Positions 9,601-20,240 of a stretch of DNA of 64,000 nt are shown in pieces; the first letter of the stretch is position 1, and each line of letters begins with the position of its first letter. Origin of the DNA: Schizophyllum amplum (taxonomy: Eukaryota > Basidiomycota > Agaricomycetes > Agaricales > Schizophyllaceae); the NCBI GenBank assembly GCA_007026445.1, contig VDMD01000098.1, positions 29,841 through 93,840 of the forward strand, read 5' to 3'. The position numbers and the translations under genes are program-made. The notes under the pieces were generated by a model. The model was given only the letters and a program-made list of their open reading frames with translations, had not been told where the DNA came from and made no database searches.

Positions 9601-10328
9601 TCGACACAGAACCCCGAGTACTCGACCACGAGCCATCTCAGTGCGCCGTTCCTCGTGTATCTCGTTACCGTGACTGACACCCTTGTAGAACTGCGCAAGT
9701 GGGAGTCCAGCGAAGGCTCGGATCCGTACTCGTACGGCTACAACAAGGACACTCCATATGAGGACTATCGCAACGCGACCTATATCCTGCGCTCGCTCGT
9801 CGATATCGTATCGAAGAATGGGAACTACCTCATCGATATTGGGCCCACTGCGAACGGGACGATCGTGCCTCCATCGCGCGACTCGTTGCTCGCGGTCGGA
9901 CAGTGGCTGAAGATGAGGTGAGTATCGACGATTTGGGCATTACGAAGGAGATCCTAAATATGTATGCTAGCGGCGAGGCTATCTACGGCACCAAGTACTG
10001 GTATGTCGCTGCTGAGGATGGCGATCTGCGCTTTGTGAGTTCTGTACCTTGTCTGATGGGATAGTGTCTCTGATGCTCTCTTCGGCAGACTACGAAGGAC
10101 GATGCGTTCTACATCCTGTCTCTCGCCTATCCCGAGAGCGGTGTCATCTCGACCAGTCTTCCTTTGCCGGTCAAGGAGGGTGACAGGGCGACGTTCCTCG
10201 GGGTTGATACTGTGGAGAAAGAGCTTGACTGGCGATGGACGGACGATGGGGTCTTCGAGCTGTATGCGGACGAAGACGATCTGAAGCAGGTGGAGGATGT
10301 TTGGGCGTTCAAGATAGCATACATGTGA
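6627..10328 (+). CDS. Alpha-L-fucosidase, glycoside hydrolase family 29, secreted
   Basis: Retaining glycosidase removing terminal alpha-L-fucose, probably extracellular. There are 17 exons: 6627-6836, 6887-7042, 7092-7275, 7328-7403, 7461-7589, 7665-8218, 8441-8667, 8734-8819, 8869-8932, 8987-9091, 9141-9190, 9244-9410, 9470-9555, 9610-9640, 9689-9917, 9971-10034, 10089-10328. Phases close to 885 residues. A signal peptide is likely (VALRALGVAAALLQ). Residues up to about 410 form a long N-terminal region before a Gly-rich linker. The catalytic barrel starts at [20 protein letters not shown] (about 428), then TKHHDGFALF (about 515), and TDMLWCDIGG, whose Asp (about 659) matches the family nucleophile, then KWESSEG and KNGNYLIDIGP. 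The 31-nt exon 14 is placed by phase and by restored homology. The extra N-terminal region makes it longer than bacterial GH29. Confidence 0.9.
8219..8440 (+). repeat. G-rich minisatellite filling intron 6 of the fucosidase
   Basis: This 222-nt intron is four times longer than its neighbours because it holds imperfect repeats of GGGGAGGTTGG(G/C)CGA- and AGGGTAGCCAAGCGAG-like units. Donor GT at 8,219 and CACAG acceptor at 8,440 flank it. Confidence 0.7.
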
Positions 10329-10618
10329 CATTTCGGGTGTGTGCTTCTTGCTGGAACGGACGGAAACTTATGTGGCGCGCGGACGGTCCGGTTGCCAGCC
10401 GGCATGCCGGCCGCTTTTGTCAACTTCCCGACTTCGACCTTCCATGCAGTTCACTTTCCCATGTACACGGAGTTCGCATGTCGCCGGTATACCAGGCGAC
10501 GCCATGCCAGTGCTCTTGTTTTGAGCTAAGTAGTTCCCGGCGTGCTCTTTTGTTTCCACCGCCTTCTTGCCCAGAACCAACCTTGACCGACTGTTTATCG
10601 TCTTGATCGATTGTCGAG

Positions 10619-11844
10619 ATGACTCTCCTCCCCTATATAGGTGCATACGTTGTTGTGTCTCTTGACCCGGTCTCCAGCCTACAGAACATTGATGACGAGA
10701 TCGTGAAGGAGGAGGCCCGCAAGATGAGGTGCGGGAGATATGTGGCGTCTACATTTGGGCGTGTTGAATTCCCCTGATCTAACTCTGCTTATTGCATATC
10801 TAGGGGGTTCACGCCTCCTCCACCTCCTCACAATGTGTCCGCGAACACTCTGATGGTCATTCGCCTCGCAAAATATGGAGCGTCGCGCGGACGGAAAGCC
10901 TTGGTGGCAAGTCATGCGAGACAACGTGCAGGCGCGGAAAAATGCTCTCTCAGCGTCCAACCCATCCAATGGGCCGCCTGCGTCCGCCATCTCTGCGCAG
11001 GAGCCGATGTCGAACGGCGAAGTTTCTATGATCCCGCGGACTGAACCATCCTCAGCTGATATCAAGCAGTCCACTGATCTTGACGCTGGCTCGATCGACG
11101 CCAACGGTCCTAACAAGATCGACGACCCTGTCGAGGCCACAGGTCCAGGTATACGCAACGGCGAGTCGAGCGACGCTCGCACTGCGGGATCTGAGGACAC
11201 GAATTCAGACGCGTCTGATTTCAAGGACGTGATTGCCGGTATCCTTCTTGGCTTGAACGATGCCAGCGCCGATCAGACTCCTTGGCTCCACGTCGAGTCG
11301 TACGACATCAAGCAGTTTGCGGCGCCCCCGGACCCGTCGGGCTTTTTTGCGGAGCTGAAGGAGCTCGAGCGGTCAGTCTATCCTCGTCATTTCCGTTCGT
11401 AATGCTAACGGCCCGTTTAGAATCAAGAGCGACTACGTCGAGCGGCAGCACCGGCGTCTAGAAGAGGTCAGGCGGCAAGATGCTGAGTATATGGCGTCCT
11501 TAGAGGCGCGCGGGCAGGCTTTGTTCGGCCCGTCGCGCGCTCGAAAGTTCAGAGCGACGGTCAAGGAAGCGACCGGTACGTGCTTTGCAGCTGTTGTAGG
11601 CTGTAAACTCATCCTGCATTTCCCAGAGCGCCCTTTCGCGAAGACTGTAGGTTTCTTGCGTACGCGGCTCACTGCGCGGCGTGTCGCCGACGCGTCCTCA
11701 GCGCCGCCTGGCGGGAATGAGGATATCGGCGCCCCGTTTGGGAAGCAGAAGACGCGGACCCCTTTGCTGCGCAAGTTGTTCTCGCGCAAGGTCGCGCCGT
11801 CGTCGAGCGTTCTTGTCGCCGAAGGCACTGCTTTGCCAATTTAA
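10619..11844 (+). CDS. Unrecognised protein, paralogue A (shortened, possibly broken)
   Basis: No known domain. It is a paralogue of the gene at 15,724: both start with LLPY(I/M)GAYVVVSLDPV, share DGKPWW, FKDVIAGILLGLN, WLHVESYDIKQF and AAPPDPSGFF/EAPPDPTGFF, and end with GFLRTRL and a basic tail. The three 3' exons are clean: through 11,371; 11,421-11,575; 11,627-11,844, with introns of 49 and 51 nt. The 5' part is not. After exon 1 (10,619 to about 10,760) the only nearby intron has a weak GTGTTG donor, about 130 codons of the paralogue are missing, and the frame reading VIRLA shifts by one base at about 10,874 before (ERR)ADGKPWW. It may be a truncated pseudogene or start at the ATG at 10,875. 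Confidence 0.5.
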
Positions 11845-12261
11845 GGCTTCGGTGCGTGGATGCTGGCCGTCTGGTGTAGTTTTTGAGCTGTTTTTCATAA
11901 CAGGTATGCAACGCTAACTTGGGCAGTAGATAATTATGTTCCTCTGGTATCCCCTGCTCGCCAATTGCTGTGCTTGGGGTATAAATATCATTGTGTCACG
12001 ATGAATATTTGTTTGCATACTCGATATGTATGTATTGAATAAATTGTTTATTAAAGCACGTCCTGCGGCGTCCGAGAGCTAAAGGAGCGCGCCCGCTCGA
12101 AAGTTCATAGAACTGAGATACAGTGGACGGAGGACTATGGATACAGTTCAGAAACGATGCACGAGGCGAACATGGACGCGCCTGTGGCAATGAAGACAAT
12201 AGAGCGCATGAAATAACAAGATCGACGCGGCACAACACGCGCGCATGGGGCGCCGCCAGGA
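11845..12261. other. Convergent 3' flanks
   Basis: Lies between two convergent stop codons. AT-rich AATAAATTG at about 12,038-12,046 could serve poly(A) addition. No gene is seen. Confidence 0.5.
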
Positions 12262-12839
12262 TCAGGGCATAGCGCCTTTGAGCTTCTCACCCCAGTTCTG
12301 GCCCATTTTCGCACCAATCCTATGCGAAAAGGCGGCTGACGCTGCAGCCTGCACAAGTTCCTTGGTTCTCGCCCTAAACGGGTTGGTCTTGTGAATGGGT
12401 GGAGCACTACCATTCGTACTGAGGGCCATATTCGCCTGGGCCCTTTGCTAAGCCAGGCATCAGTCAATGTTGCGACAATGAGAGCGAGACGATACTCACA
12501 GAGCGCGACGGGGTAAATGAGACCTGGATTGCTTATCAAAAGAAGCGCTATTTTCCAGGACAGGAGCAGGTCTCACCGACGCAGGGACTTTCTTTCTCGA
12601 CTTCCAGGGCATAGGTGCACGGTGGGACGGACGTGAGGTTCGAGCAGGCGCAGGCATACTCATGACCTAGCGGCTTGTCAGCCCCCAGAGGCCTATGGAT
12701 CATGAGCTAACCTCACCTGTGAGCTATTGGACCAGTCATCAGCAAATCCGGGGAATCCGTATCTGTGCTTGTCGGGGTTACACAGTGATGGCGCGCGTGC
12801 GTCGGTTGCCACGCGGTAACGAGCCATCGTGAGGTCCAT
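12262..12839 (-). CDS. Small basic protein of unknown family (140 residues, four exons)
   Basis: Found by splice reading; every single-frame piece is short. Minus-strand exons are 12839-12717, 12666-12577, 12523-12500 and 12447-12262, with introns of 50, 53 and 52 nt (donors GTGAGG, GTGAGA, GTGAGT; acceptors CTAG, CCAG, TTAG), all phase 0. The product starts MDLTMARYRVATDARAPSL, contains HRYGFPGFADDWSNS, a basic middle (MPWKSRKKVPAS) and ends MGQNWGEKLKGAMP. It is rich in Arg, Ser and Pro with no membrane segment or known motif. A nuclear or nucleic-acid role would fit the charge but is a guess. It converges on the gene at 10,619. Confidence 0.65.
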
Positions 12840-13976
12840 GTGCGCCTTGCGACCACTTGCCAAGTTGCATGACCTTGTCTCGAGCTTGCACTGCAGCGTG
12901 AGGTGGATCTGACCGTGTGTCAGGTATGTGACTTCAATACAAGCAAGTGAATGTCTTGCATGTCACCGTGAGGATGATCTCAGCTTGTCACGGATCTGCA
13001 AATTGCTTGCTGCTCGCAATAAGTACACCTCAGTCTCTTTCTCCTGACATCGCTCGCGAACTCAGATCCAGACTCCACTGGCAACGTGCTTCTGAAATGA
13101 ATAAATAATCATAATGATCATGTCGTGCCATGTTGCACGGTGCAGACATTGGGTCTGGAAACTTGCACGTAGCACAGATGCAGCCAGGATGCAGCGCTGG
13201 ACTTCTGCTCGATGTCGACTGGTGACTTGGCGTGAATTCTTCGTCGTCCGGCGGCGCCGGGGCCCGGCGGCTGAGCAGTGAGAAACGGGGGGAAATGCCG
13301 ATCAATGGCCATGGTAACCGATCAGAAGCGTAAAAGCCCGGAGCTGGGCTGTAACGTCACGTTGCCGTTCTTGCCTCTTCCCACCAGTGACTCGCGCCCT
13401 CGTATCGTCCTTCGTATTTTACCATTCCGAGGTCAACGCCGGCTGTAGACTGCGCACGTTGATGACGGACAAAGGTGAGTCCAGCATGCTCAGTGCGACG
13501 AGTGTCCTTGATAACATATGGCAGAGTGGCCGTTTGTACGGTGACCCTTCCTGTGCGTTGCCCTCTCTATGATGACTCGGGGTACGTCGCACCTACAGCA
13601 GAGTATTCAGCACTTATTGACACACTCTTCGTCAGCTTGTTGTCTTCCCGCGCCTCTCTACATCGCTGAGTTCAGTAGTTGGGCGAGCTAGGTACGCCGA
13701 CTCACCATTAGCTGCGAATGCCCTGACTGACCAATCTCCCAGGTATACACAACTCCTCTAGAATTTCGGTGACTGTAGACTGTTCCGAGGCTGTCCATAT
13801 ACAATCCCCACCCCGTGTCGCTATACTACGCATAGCATATCTGTTACCGTCCACGTTGTATCCCTAGCTGTATTAGAAAACTGCAATATATCTTTATTTT
13901 CCATCACCAAGCTATTAGCGGCGCAATGGGAAGGTCTGAATACCATGGGAGGCGCGAGCTGGCCGACGGCTCGTCG
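12840..13976. other. 1.1-kb spacer, possible undetected small gene
   Basis: Intron-like segments are visible on the plus strand: 13,472-13,524 (GTGAGT...GGCAG) after ATGACGGACAAAG, and 13,691-13,741 (GTACGC...TGACTGAC...CCCAG). No phase-consistent exon chain of useful length could be built. Otherwise nothing recognised. Confidence 0.3.
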
Positions 13977-15047
13977 TCAGTTTGCGGATATGGCGACGAG
14001 CTCCGTGCTCAATTGCCAAAGTTGCGGCAAGCTTGCGGCGAGATTGCCGAGCGTGACGACGATTGCTAATTTGACGCGGCCTTGTACTCGGTCGTATGGG
14101 CGTGCCAAGGCCGTGGGAACTTGTGGGCCCTTGCGACAGCTTGTGATGAGTTGCAAGCCAGTACAATGCATTATACGGATTTCCCTAATTTGCTGATGCC
14201 GCCAGCGGCCAAGGTTCAAATCGACATCGTATTTGAAGAGATCACTCTGAGCGTCGCGCGCAGTCCTCAGCATGAGATCGAGAGCGCTGCATAAGTGAGA
14301 ACTCACGATCTTTGTCTGTGCGAGGAGATCCCGGGCGAACTTATCTCGAACCTCGGGCCACTGCTGCATCATTCCTAGCCGATCCAGGTTGTCGGCGCAA
14401 AGATCATGTAGATTGTCGGTATCGACCGCGTTGACAAAAGGACAGCGGTGCTTTGGGATAGGTAGGCGGTGGCGGATGAAAGGGAAAATCGCTGTCTCGT
14501 CGACGCGGACAGACATGGCAAGCAGCCATTGAGGCTCTCTGCGCCACGGGGGATCAGTGTGAATGTGAGGCTGCCCTTCCTCGACGACAACACTCGGGGT
14601 TATAACAGGAATGAGCACAGACTTGAGGTCCCGCAAGACGGGAGGAAGATGCCAAGTTCCCTCGAATGTGCCCATGAGACAAATATACATGGCTTTTGGA
14701 CCGTCTGCTCGCACCAAGACGCATGGACGCTCCTTGTTCCAGTGGGTAGAATGCGATGAGTATACGCTGGCTGATTCGACAAGCTTGGCCTTCGTGAAAC
14801 CAGAACACACGCTGCGAATGAGGGACAGGATAAGTGATTTTTCCTCAGCCGCAATGGGCAGTCCCTTCCGCTGGCGCCAGAGGTCCTCGACGAATGGCTT
14901 GAGCGCGGTCAAGAGTGGCTCACGTGTCCCGAGAACGTCCCCGGGACGTGGTATAGAGGAAACGTCGCGACCATCTTCTGCGCAAGGCCGAAAGGTGCAG
15001 TCACAGCGGGGAATTGTGGCGGGGTCGTAGGCGACGGCGTTCGACAT
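13977..15047 (-). CDS. Unrecognised 356-residue protein
   Basis: A single open frame on the minus strand starting MSNAVAYDPATIPRCDC. The first 240 residues look globular (LTALKPFVEDLWRQRKG, EEKSLILSLIRSVCSGF, HRCPFVNAVDTDNLHD). The C-terminal 110 residues include a basic stretch (LNLGRWRHQQIREIRI). A GTGAGT...GCAG pair sits inside (14,310-14,291) but is only 20 nt apart, too short for an intron, so the gene is taken as intronless. It lies between the two paralogues at 10.6 and 15.7 kb. No motif was recognised. Confidence 0.6.
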   Translation of the reverse strand: MSNAVAYDPATIPRCDCTFRPCAEDGRDVSSIPRPGDVLGTREPLLTALKPFVEDLWRQRKGLPIAAEEKSLILSLIRSVCSGFTKAKLVESASVYSSHSTHWNKERPCVLVRADGPKAMYICLMGTFEGTWHLPPVLRDLKSVLIPVITPSVVVEEGQPHIHTDPPWRREPQWLLAMSVRVDETAIFPFIRHRLPIPKHRCPFVNAVDTDNLHDLCADNLDRLGMMQQWPEVRDKFARDLLAQTKIVSSHLCSALDLMLRTARDAQSDLFKYDVDLNLGRWRHQQIREIRIMHCTGLQLITSCRKGPQVPTALARPYDRVQGRVKLAIVVTLGNLAASLPQLWQLSTELVAISAN

Positions 15048-15723
15048 GACGCGAGCTGCGGGAGGAAGGAAAGGTAACTGAATTGCACATGATAAGGGCT
15101 CGTTATATATGTAGAAGGACTCACAATAGCGAAAGATGTTCGCGGTGAGGACCCCGCAACGTAATCGTATAGAATTGTATTCGCTCTATCCCTACTTCCG
15201 GCAACAAGGTACTCCTTTTCGAGCGTCAATTGGTCCGCCTCTCAGCGAGCGACCTCGCAATAGCACAATAACCACTGCGGCTATTGCTTCCGAAGTCGGT
15301 CTCCCTGTGAGAATTACGAGATACCTTCCACAGCCGCAAGCTCGCAACTTCCGGGGTCGACATCAGTAGACACAAGCCTGCCGGCTATCCATATATCGAG
15401 CAGCAGTTTAGCAGTCTCAAGTTTTGTCGCGTGAAGACCGAACATGGGGTGCAAGCCCGGTGTGAGCCTGGTGTAAGCAAACCTTCCAGCCGCCGAAAGC
15501 GGTGACAGTGACGTGACATGGCGCACCGTCACTCGGTGCTTGACTTCGATTCATTCAGTTCACAAATTGTGGCACTTTACCGGCACCGTGCCGACGCCGG
15601 CGAGCTCGTCGTGATGCCACGTCGACAAGGATGCTTAGACATCATCTTGCCTCAATATCTTCCCAAGCGTGAAACGCGCGCTCTTTTCGCCTCTGTATCG
15701 TTCTTTTCCACCTGCAGAAAATC
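15048..15723. other. Divergent promoter region
   Basis: Separates the minus-strand gene at 15,047 from the plus-strand gene at 15,724. No TATA box is obvious. TGACAGTGACGTGACATG at 15,505-15,522 contains a CRE-like TGACGTGA. No gene seen. Confidence 0.4.
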
Positions 15724-17246
15724 ATGAGCCTCCTCCCATACATGGGCGCGTACGTCGTGGTCTCTTTGGACCCTGTTCTGAGCCTGGAGAGGATCGAAGA
15801 CGATATTGTCCGCGAGCAGGGCAGCGCGATGCAGTGTTCAAGATATGTGGCCGCAGCAACTTGGGTGCGTCGTTTGTTCATCCACCGTTCATTCACTGAA
15901 GGAGGGTCCTCCAGGAGGTCCACCCGCTTGGTGCTTTTACGCCCCAGCGCACATTTATTTGGGACTTTGTCGTACAAGGGCTTCCTATTCAGGATCCAGA
16001 TTCATGTTTTGAACCATACATGACGGTTCCCATCCTACCCAACACACTGCACCCCGAGAGCCGGCGTCTCGTTGAGACTTTGCCTCCGCTGCCCTGGAAT
16101 GACTGCTACCATACTCGTATCCACCGTCTGGAAGCCAAGTGCAAGACATTGGATTCAGCCATTGATCCACAGTCGTGTTTCTCGCCGTCGGAGGGCCCTG
16201 TCATCGACTCGTATCTCCAATGCGATCAAGCGTACGCAGATCTTCTCGAGCGCTCCAAGGCGGAGAAGACCGATTCGCCGCCTCCTCACATCGTGACGGC
16301 CGGTACATTGTCGATGATTCGAGTCGCCAACAGGCGGCGTCGCACGGACGGCAAGCCATGGTGGATGGTCACCCGAGAAGCAGCGCGCGCCGCGTCAGAG
16401 CAGGCTGCGGTCGGACTGGCTGCGACTGGGTCAACTCCAAAGGACGACACGACTGTCACATCTTCCCTGGACCCACCATTCGCCGCCATCCGCAACCAAA
16501 CTCCTAGGGCCGTCGACGCGGCAGATGGCGGCCTCGGCGAAGGCGCTGAGGAGTCTCACAATGGTAACGCCGACGCCGCACGTCGTCGTGATCTTCCCGT
16601 CAACGCAGGAAGGAATACTGACGCTCGCGTCGATGGCGACTCATCCTCATCCTCGTCCAATTTCAAGGATGTTATTGCCGGTATCCTTCTTGGCTTGAAT
16701 GCGGCTGAGGACGACCTTCCCTGGCTACATGTCGAGTCCTACGACATCAAGCAATTTGAGGCGCCGCCCGATCCGACGGGCTTCTTTGAGGAGCTGAAGG
16801 AGCTCGAAAGGTAAGCCCTAATCTCCTCACGAATCACTTCTTTTGAGCCTCAAAGATACTGATATACCGCCAAGGATCAAAAGCGACTACATCGAACGCC
16901 AGAAGCAGCGCTTGGAGGAGGTCAAGCGGCAGGATGCAGCGTACATGGCGTCTCTGGCGGCGCACGGACAGGCCTTGTCCGGTTCGTCGCGTGGGCGTGC
17001 ATTTGTGGCGAGAGTCAAGAAGACATCTGGTACGCCTCTCCCTTGTCATTTTCACGTTTGTTCCGTGTTATGACGTCGCCCAAAGCACGCCCCTTGAAGA
17101 AGACCGCTGGTTTTCTCCGTACGCGCCTCGTTCGGCGTGGCGGAAAGCCAGATGGGGCTCCAGCCTCTCAAGAAGGTGCCGCTGAAGGTAGGCTGACCTC
17201 CACTATGCGCGGTTTCTTGCTGCGAAAGGTGTTTCCCGAAGCCTAA
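15724..17246 (+). CDS. Unrecognised protein, paralogue B (450 residues, intact)
   Basis: Exons are 15,724-15,864, 15,915-16,810, 16,875-17,029 and 17,086-17,246, with introns of 50, 64 and 56 nt. Phases close to 450 residues. Order: MSLLPYMGAYVVVSLDP; after the first intron EVHPLGAFTPQRTFIWDF and GLPIQDPDSCFEPY; a charged middle with a YADLLERSKAEK helix; ANRRRRTDGKPWWMVTREAA; a low-complexity Ala/Ser/Asp region (about residues 240-305); FKDVIAGILLGLN and WLHVESYDIKQFE; a helix (SDYIERQKQRLEEVKRQDAA) likely to be coiled coil; basic C-terminus. No signal peptide or membrane helix. It is the full-length counterpart of the gene at 10,619 and shares its last two intron positions. No known family. 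Confidence 0.75.
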
Positions 17247-17534
17247 GAGGCAGTCGACCGTGGGCGCTACCGATGGTACTCGATCAACGTAGACTGACGC
17301 AGCTACATATATACCCTATATCTTTTCCGCTTTTTTTCGTCAATAAATCAATGGGAATGAGACATATGCATGGATCAAGCCACGCAAGAGGAGGGCGAGG
17401 ACGGAGAACATATCTGCCGCCACTGGTCCGTCGTTGTAGAGCTGCGGTGCGTTGCCGCGGTTTGTCCCGCGTAATTGCAAGTCACCCGTATCATATTGTC
17501 CCACGTCGTAAATACAACGAGGAGCGCAGAGCTT

Positions 17535-19380
17535 CTACAACGACGAGGAAGCGCCAGCCGTAGGGTCAAAATGCGCGTCCGTGAGGAGCCTGAAGCGTAC
17601 TTGCCGACGCTTCCAGTGTGGGTCAAACATGATTCTGCGACTGCGCGCTGAACCGTTCTCCTGATACATCACCTGTACAGTGACCACGCGCGTGCTCTCC
17701 GTTGACGTGGACGGCATGGCACATACCTCGTGGTTGAGCACCACAGAAGATAAATCCAACTTCACCAGAAAGGATCCCGCATACTCCTGAGAGAGCTGTA
17801 CAAAGTTTTCCTCCAGCCACGCGCGTGCAATGACCACCAGAAAGTGCAGGTCGCGTGCGCGGAGAGGAGCAGCTGGCGAGTGGTTGGTTAGCATTAGGAC
17901 AGAGAGAAGAACGGAGAAGGGTGAAGTCACCTTGACCGTCATTGACTTGAGGTGATAGCAAACATTCAGTACGATGCTGACCGACCTTCCAGTGCATCCT
18001 CTGGCAGACGCGCGAGCAATACAGTGCTTCGCCACAAACGCACGCGTGAAGTGCCGTACTAGCGGAGGTCGTGCACTGGCGCAAGAGTTAGCTAGAGACG
18101 GATGGGCGCTTCACACGTACGATGGCGTTAGAACATGTAGCGATCATCTTCCAATCGTCGTCGGCCCGCTGCAGAAGCGCATGCCGCTGCTGTGCGACGT
18201 GGCAAAGGGCCTGATCGTCGCGATGGTACATGGTATCCTGGTCGACATCCTTCAGACTTCTGTACAACCGCCGAACAGCGGCAGGTAGGACGAGAGCGCA
18301 GCAGATGAGGGAGTGTATCAGGTTGGTATCGCTGTTCGGGTGAATCCGATGATGCTTGACCAGCATAGGAAAGAGACCGTGCTGCAGAGCGATGAGGAGC
18401 GCCTCCCGGTCGTAACGAGACATCTGCGCGACGAGTTCCTGCGCCGAGTTGGAGGCCTCCTGAAATTGTGAGAGCGCCAGATGCATCGCGGACATCGCGG
18501 CTCGGACCACCTTGCGAGGGAACCCTCGCTCACGCAGTTCGGGGAAGCTCGTACTAAGTGCTGCCACGGTCCAGACCAGCCTCTCCAGATTCAACCAACC
18601 TGTGATCTCGTCCTCGCGTGCCACGATGAGGTTGATATGTGAAGCGAGGGTTCGGAAAAGCCGTTGTCCGTCGCCGCGCGAGGCGCGCAGCAGTTCCGCG
18701 ACCAGCACTGCCTGCGTGTCCTCGTGATCATTCAGCACGCGCCACAGAGCCTGCAGAAGGGCGGTGCAGCGCAACATGCGCGCCACATTATTTCGCACCT
18801 GGAGCGAGCCGAGTAGGCGCGGCCAGTGGAGCCAGATGGTCACGATGTCGCGAACCGCATCGTATCCGCCGGACAAGATGATCGATCGCGACGTGTCTGC
18901 AGGAAGGCACGCGAACTGCTCAAGCACGCTCGCCATCGCGTCGACGGCATTCAGCATGGTCGGCTGGAGGTGCGGCGGAAAGGCATCAAGGGAGAGATTG
19001 TGATTCACGAGAAGAAGGTACTCTATCCAGCGGAAGACGCTCGCCCAAACGATCTCTGGCGCATCGAAGACCCAGAGTTTCGTCAGTCCTTTCAAGACAA
19101 GCTCGGCGATGATGCCGAATGAAAAGAACGCCGAAACAATGCCTTTGCACGCTGCCTTGTGCACGAATTGGAGTAGGGGATCGTCAGGCGGGCCGTCGAG
19201 GAGAATTTTGAGCGGGCGCTTCTTGAGTAAGGAGAGCACCTCCTTCGTGGTATGATGGTTTGTGCTGTTCAGCACACTGACGGGCTTCAGGGAGTCCAGG
19301 TCATCCTGCAGACGGACAAGGGTAACGGTGAGCTTGGCGAGGTGGGGCAGGTCGTTGTCGGACGACGCAGGAAGTGACAT
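17535..19380 (-). CDS. MYND-type zinc finger protein (562 residues)
   Basis: Minus-strand exons are 19380-18121, 18075-17931, 17872-17727 and 17672-17535 (introns 45, 58 and 54 nt). Residues 1-415 form a helical, Leu-rich region (IEYLLLVNHNLSLDAFPPHL, RNNVARMLRCTALLQALWRV) like armadillo-type repeats. The MYND finger follows: C416 and C421 straddle intron 1, then C432, C434, Y439-C440, C444, H448-W449, H454, C458. MYND fingers mediate protein-protein contacts. The third intron is a multiple of three and open, so retention would add 18 residues. Its head-on neighbour is the gene at 15,724 (convergent). Many such MYND proteins occur in mushroom genomes; partners unknown. Confidence 0.85.
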
Positions 19381-19608
19381 GCTGTCGGGCGCTGAGCGTA
19401 CAGCCGATTTATACGCGCTAGAGACAAAGGCGCTTACTTCTGTTCTTCCTGAAAACCTGTGCCTCGAGGGAAGTTCCTGTGAATGAAGAGCTAGATAGAT
19501 CCCAGTAGATGATACACGCTGCCAGGCCTTGTTGGAGAATCCAGGTCTGGATGTGGATCGACGAGCTGATGATGTTCAAGACCGAAGGCCTGTGAAAATC
19601 GTGGCTAG

Positions 19609-20038
19609 TCATCGATATCGCCGACTTTCGAGTTCCGTGGTCACGTGTGTCACATAAGTTTGCGAGCGTTGACAAGGCAGAGGCACCGGCTTGAGCTTCA
19701 TGATGCCGCACTTCGAGGTGGGATCTGCGGACGCGCAAACATACTCTCGCGAAAATAGCCTATGACTCATGAGAGTATTGGCACATCAATATGTCGAGGA
19801 GAACTCATGGTAAGCGGTTGGCTTGGACCTGGAACGTACTGAGAGGGTCGACGGTCCCGCGTAATCTTCTACGCAGCTTCTCTTCCGTTTCGTAGTATTG
19901 TAGGTCCGAGAGGCTGTAGATCTCATCAAGGAAGATTATGAGCGTTGCCGTGGGCGCTCGTCCTTGTAAAGTTTCCAGACAAACTTCGGAAGGGATAAAA
20001 CCTTCAACGATAATTGAGCGAGCCACCGGGGGTGACAT
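19609..20038 (-). CDS. Possible small two-exon gene, unknown
   Basis: Exon 1 is 20038-19840 (starting MSPPVARSIIVEGFIPSEVC, then LDEIYSLSDLQYYETEEKLR), followed by a GTACGT donor. A 115-nt intron with a CGCAG acceptor would lead to exon 2 at 19724-19609, closing at 104 residues. Without splicing it ends after 77 residues. Exon 1 reads like a real protein; exon 2 is less certain. A pyrimidine-rich leader precedes the ATG. No known family. Confidence 0.35.
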
Positions 20039-20163
20039 AAAGTTCGTGCTCTTGTCGTGTCGGAACAGGTCAAGCTGACCGTCGAGGTCAAGAAGTAAGC
20101 CGAAGAGATAAGATTAGATATCGTGCATGGCAGTCTCCCGGTCCGGATTCCGCCGTCGGCCCC

Positions 20164-20173
20164 TATATATATA
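20164..20173 (+). promoter_or_regulatory. TATA box of the BTB gene
   Basis: TATATATATA, 68-77 bp before the start codon at 20,241. Confidence 0.55.
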
Positions 20174-20240
20174 CCCCGTTGTCTCCAACCTCCATCTTAA
20201 AAATCCCGGATTCACCTGCAGTCTCTCAGCATCTGTCGAC

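Noticed and set aside
13440..13760. Possible small spliced gene starting ATGACGGACAAAG
   Set aside because: Intron-like segments are visible but every splice combination tried meets a stop within about 40 codons.
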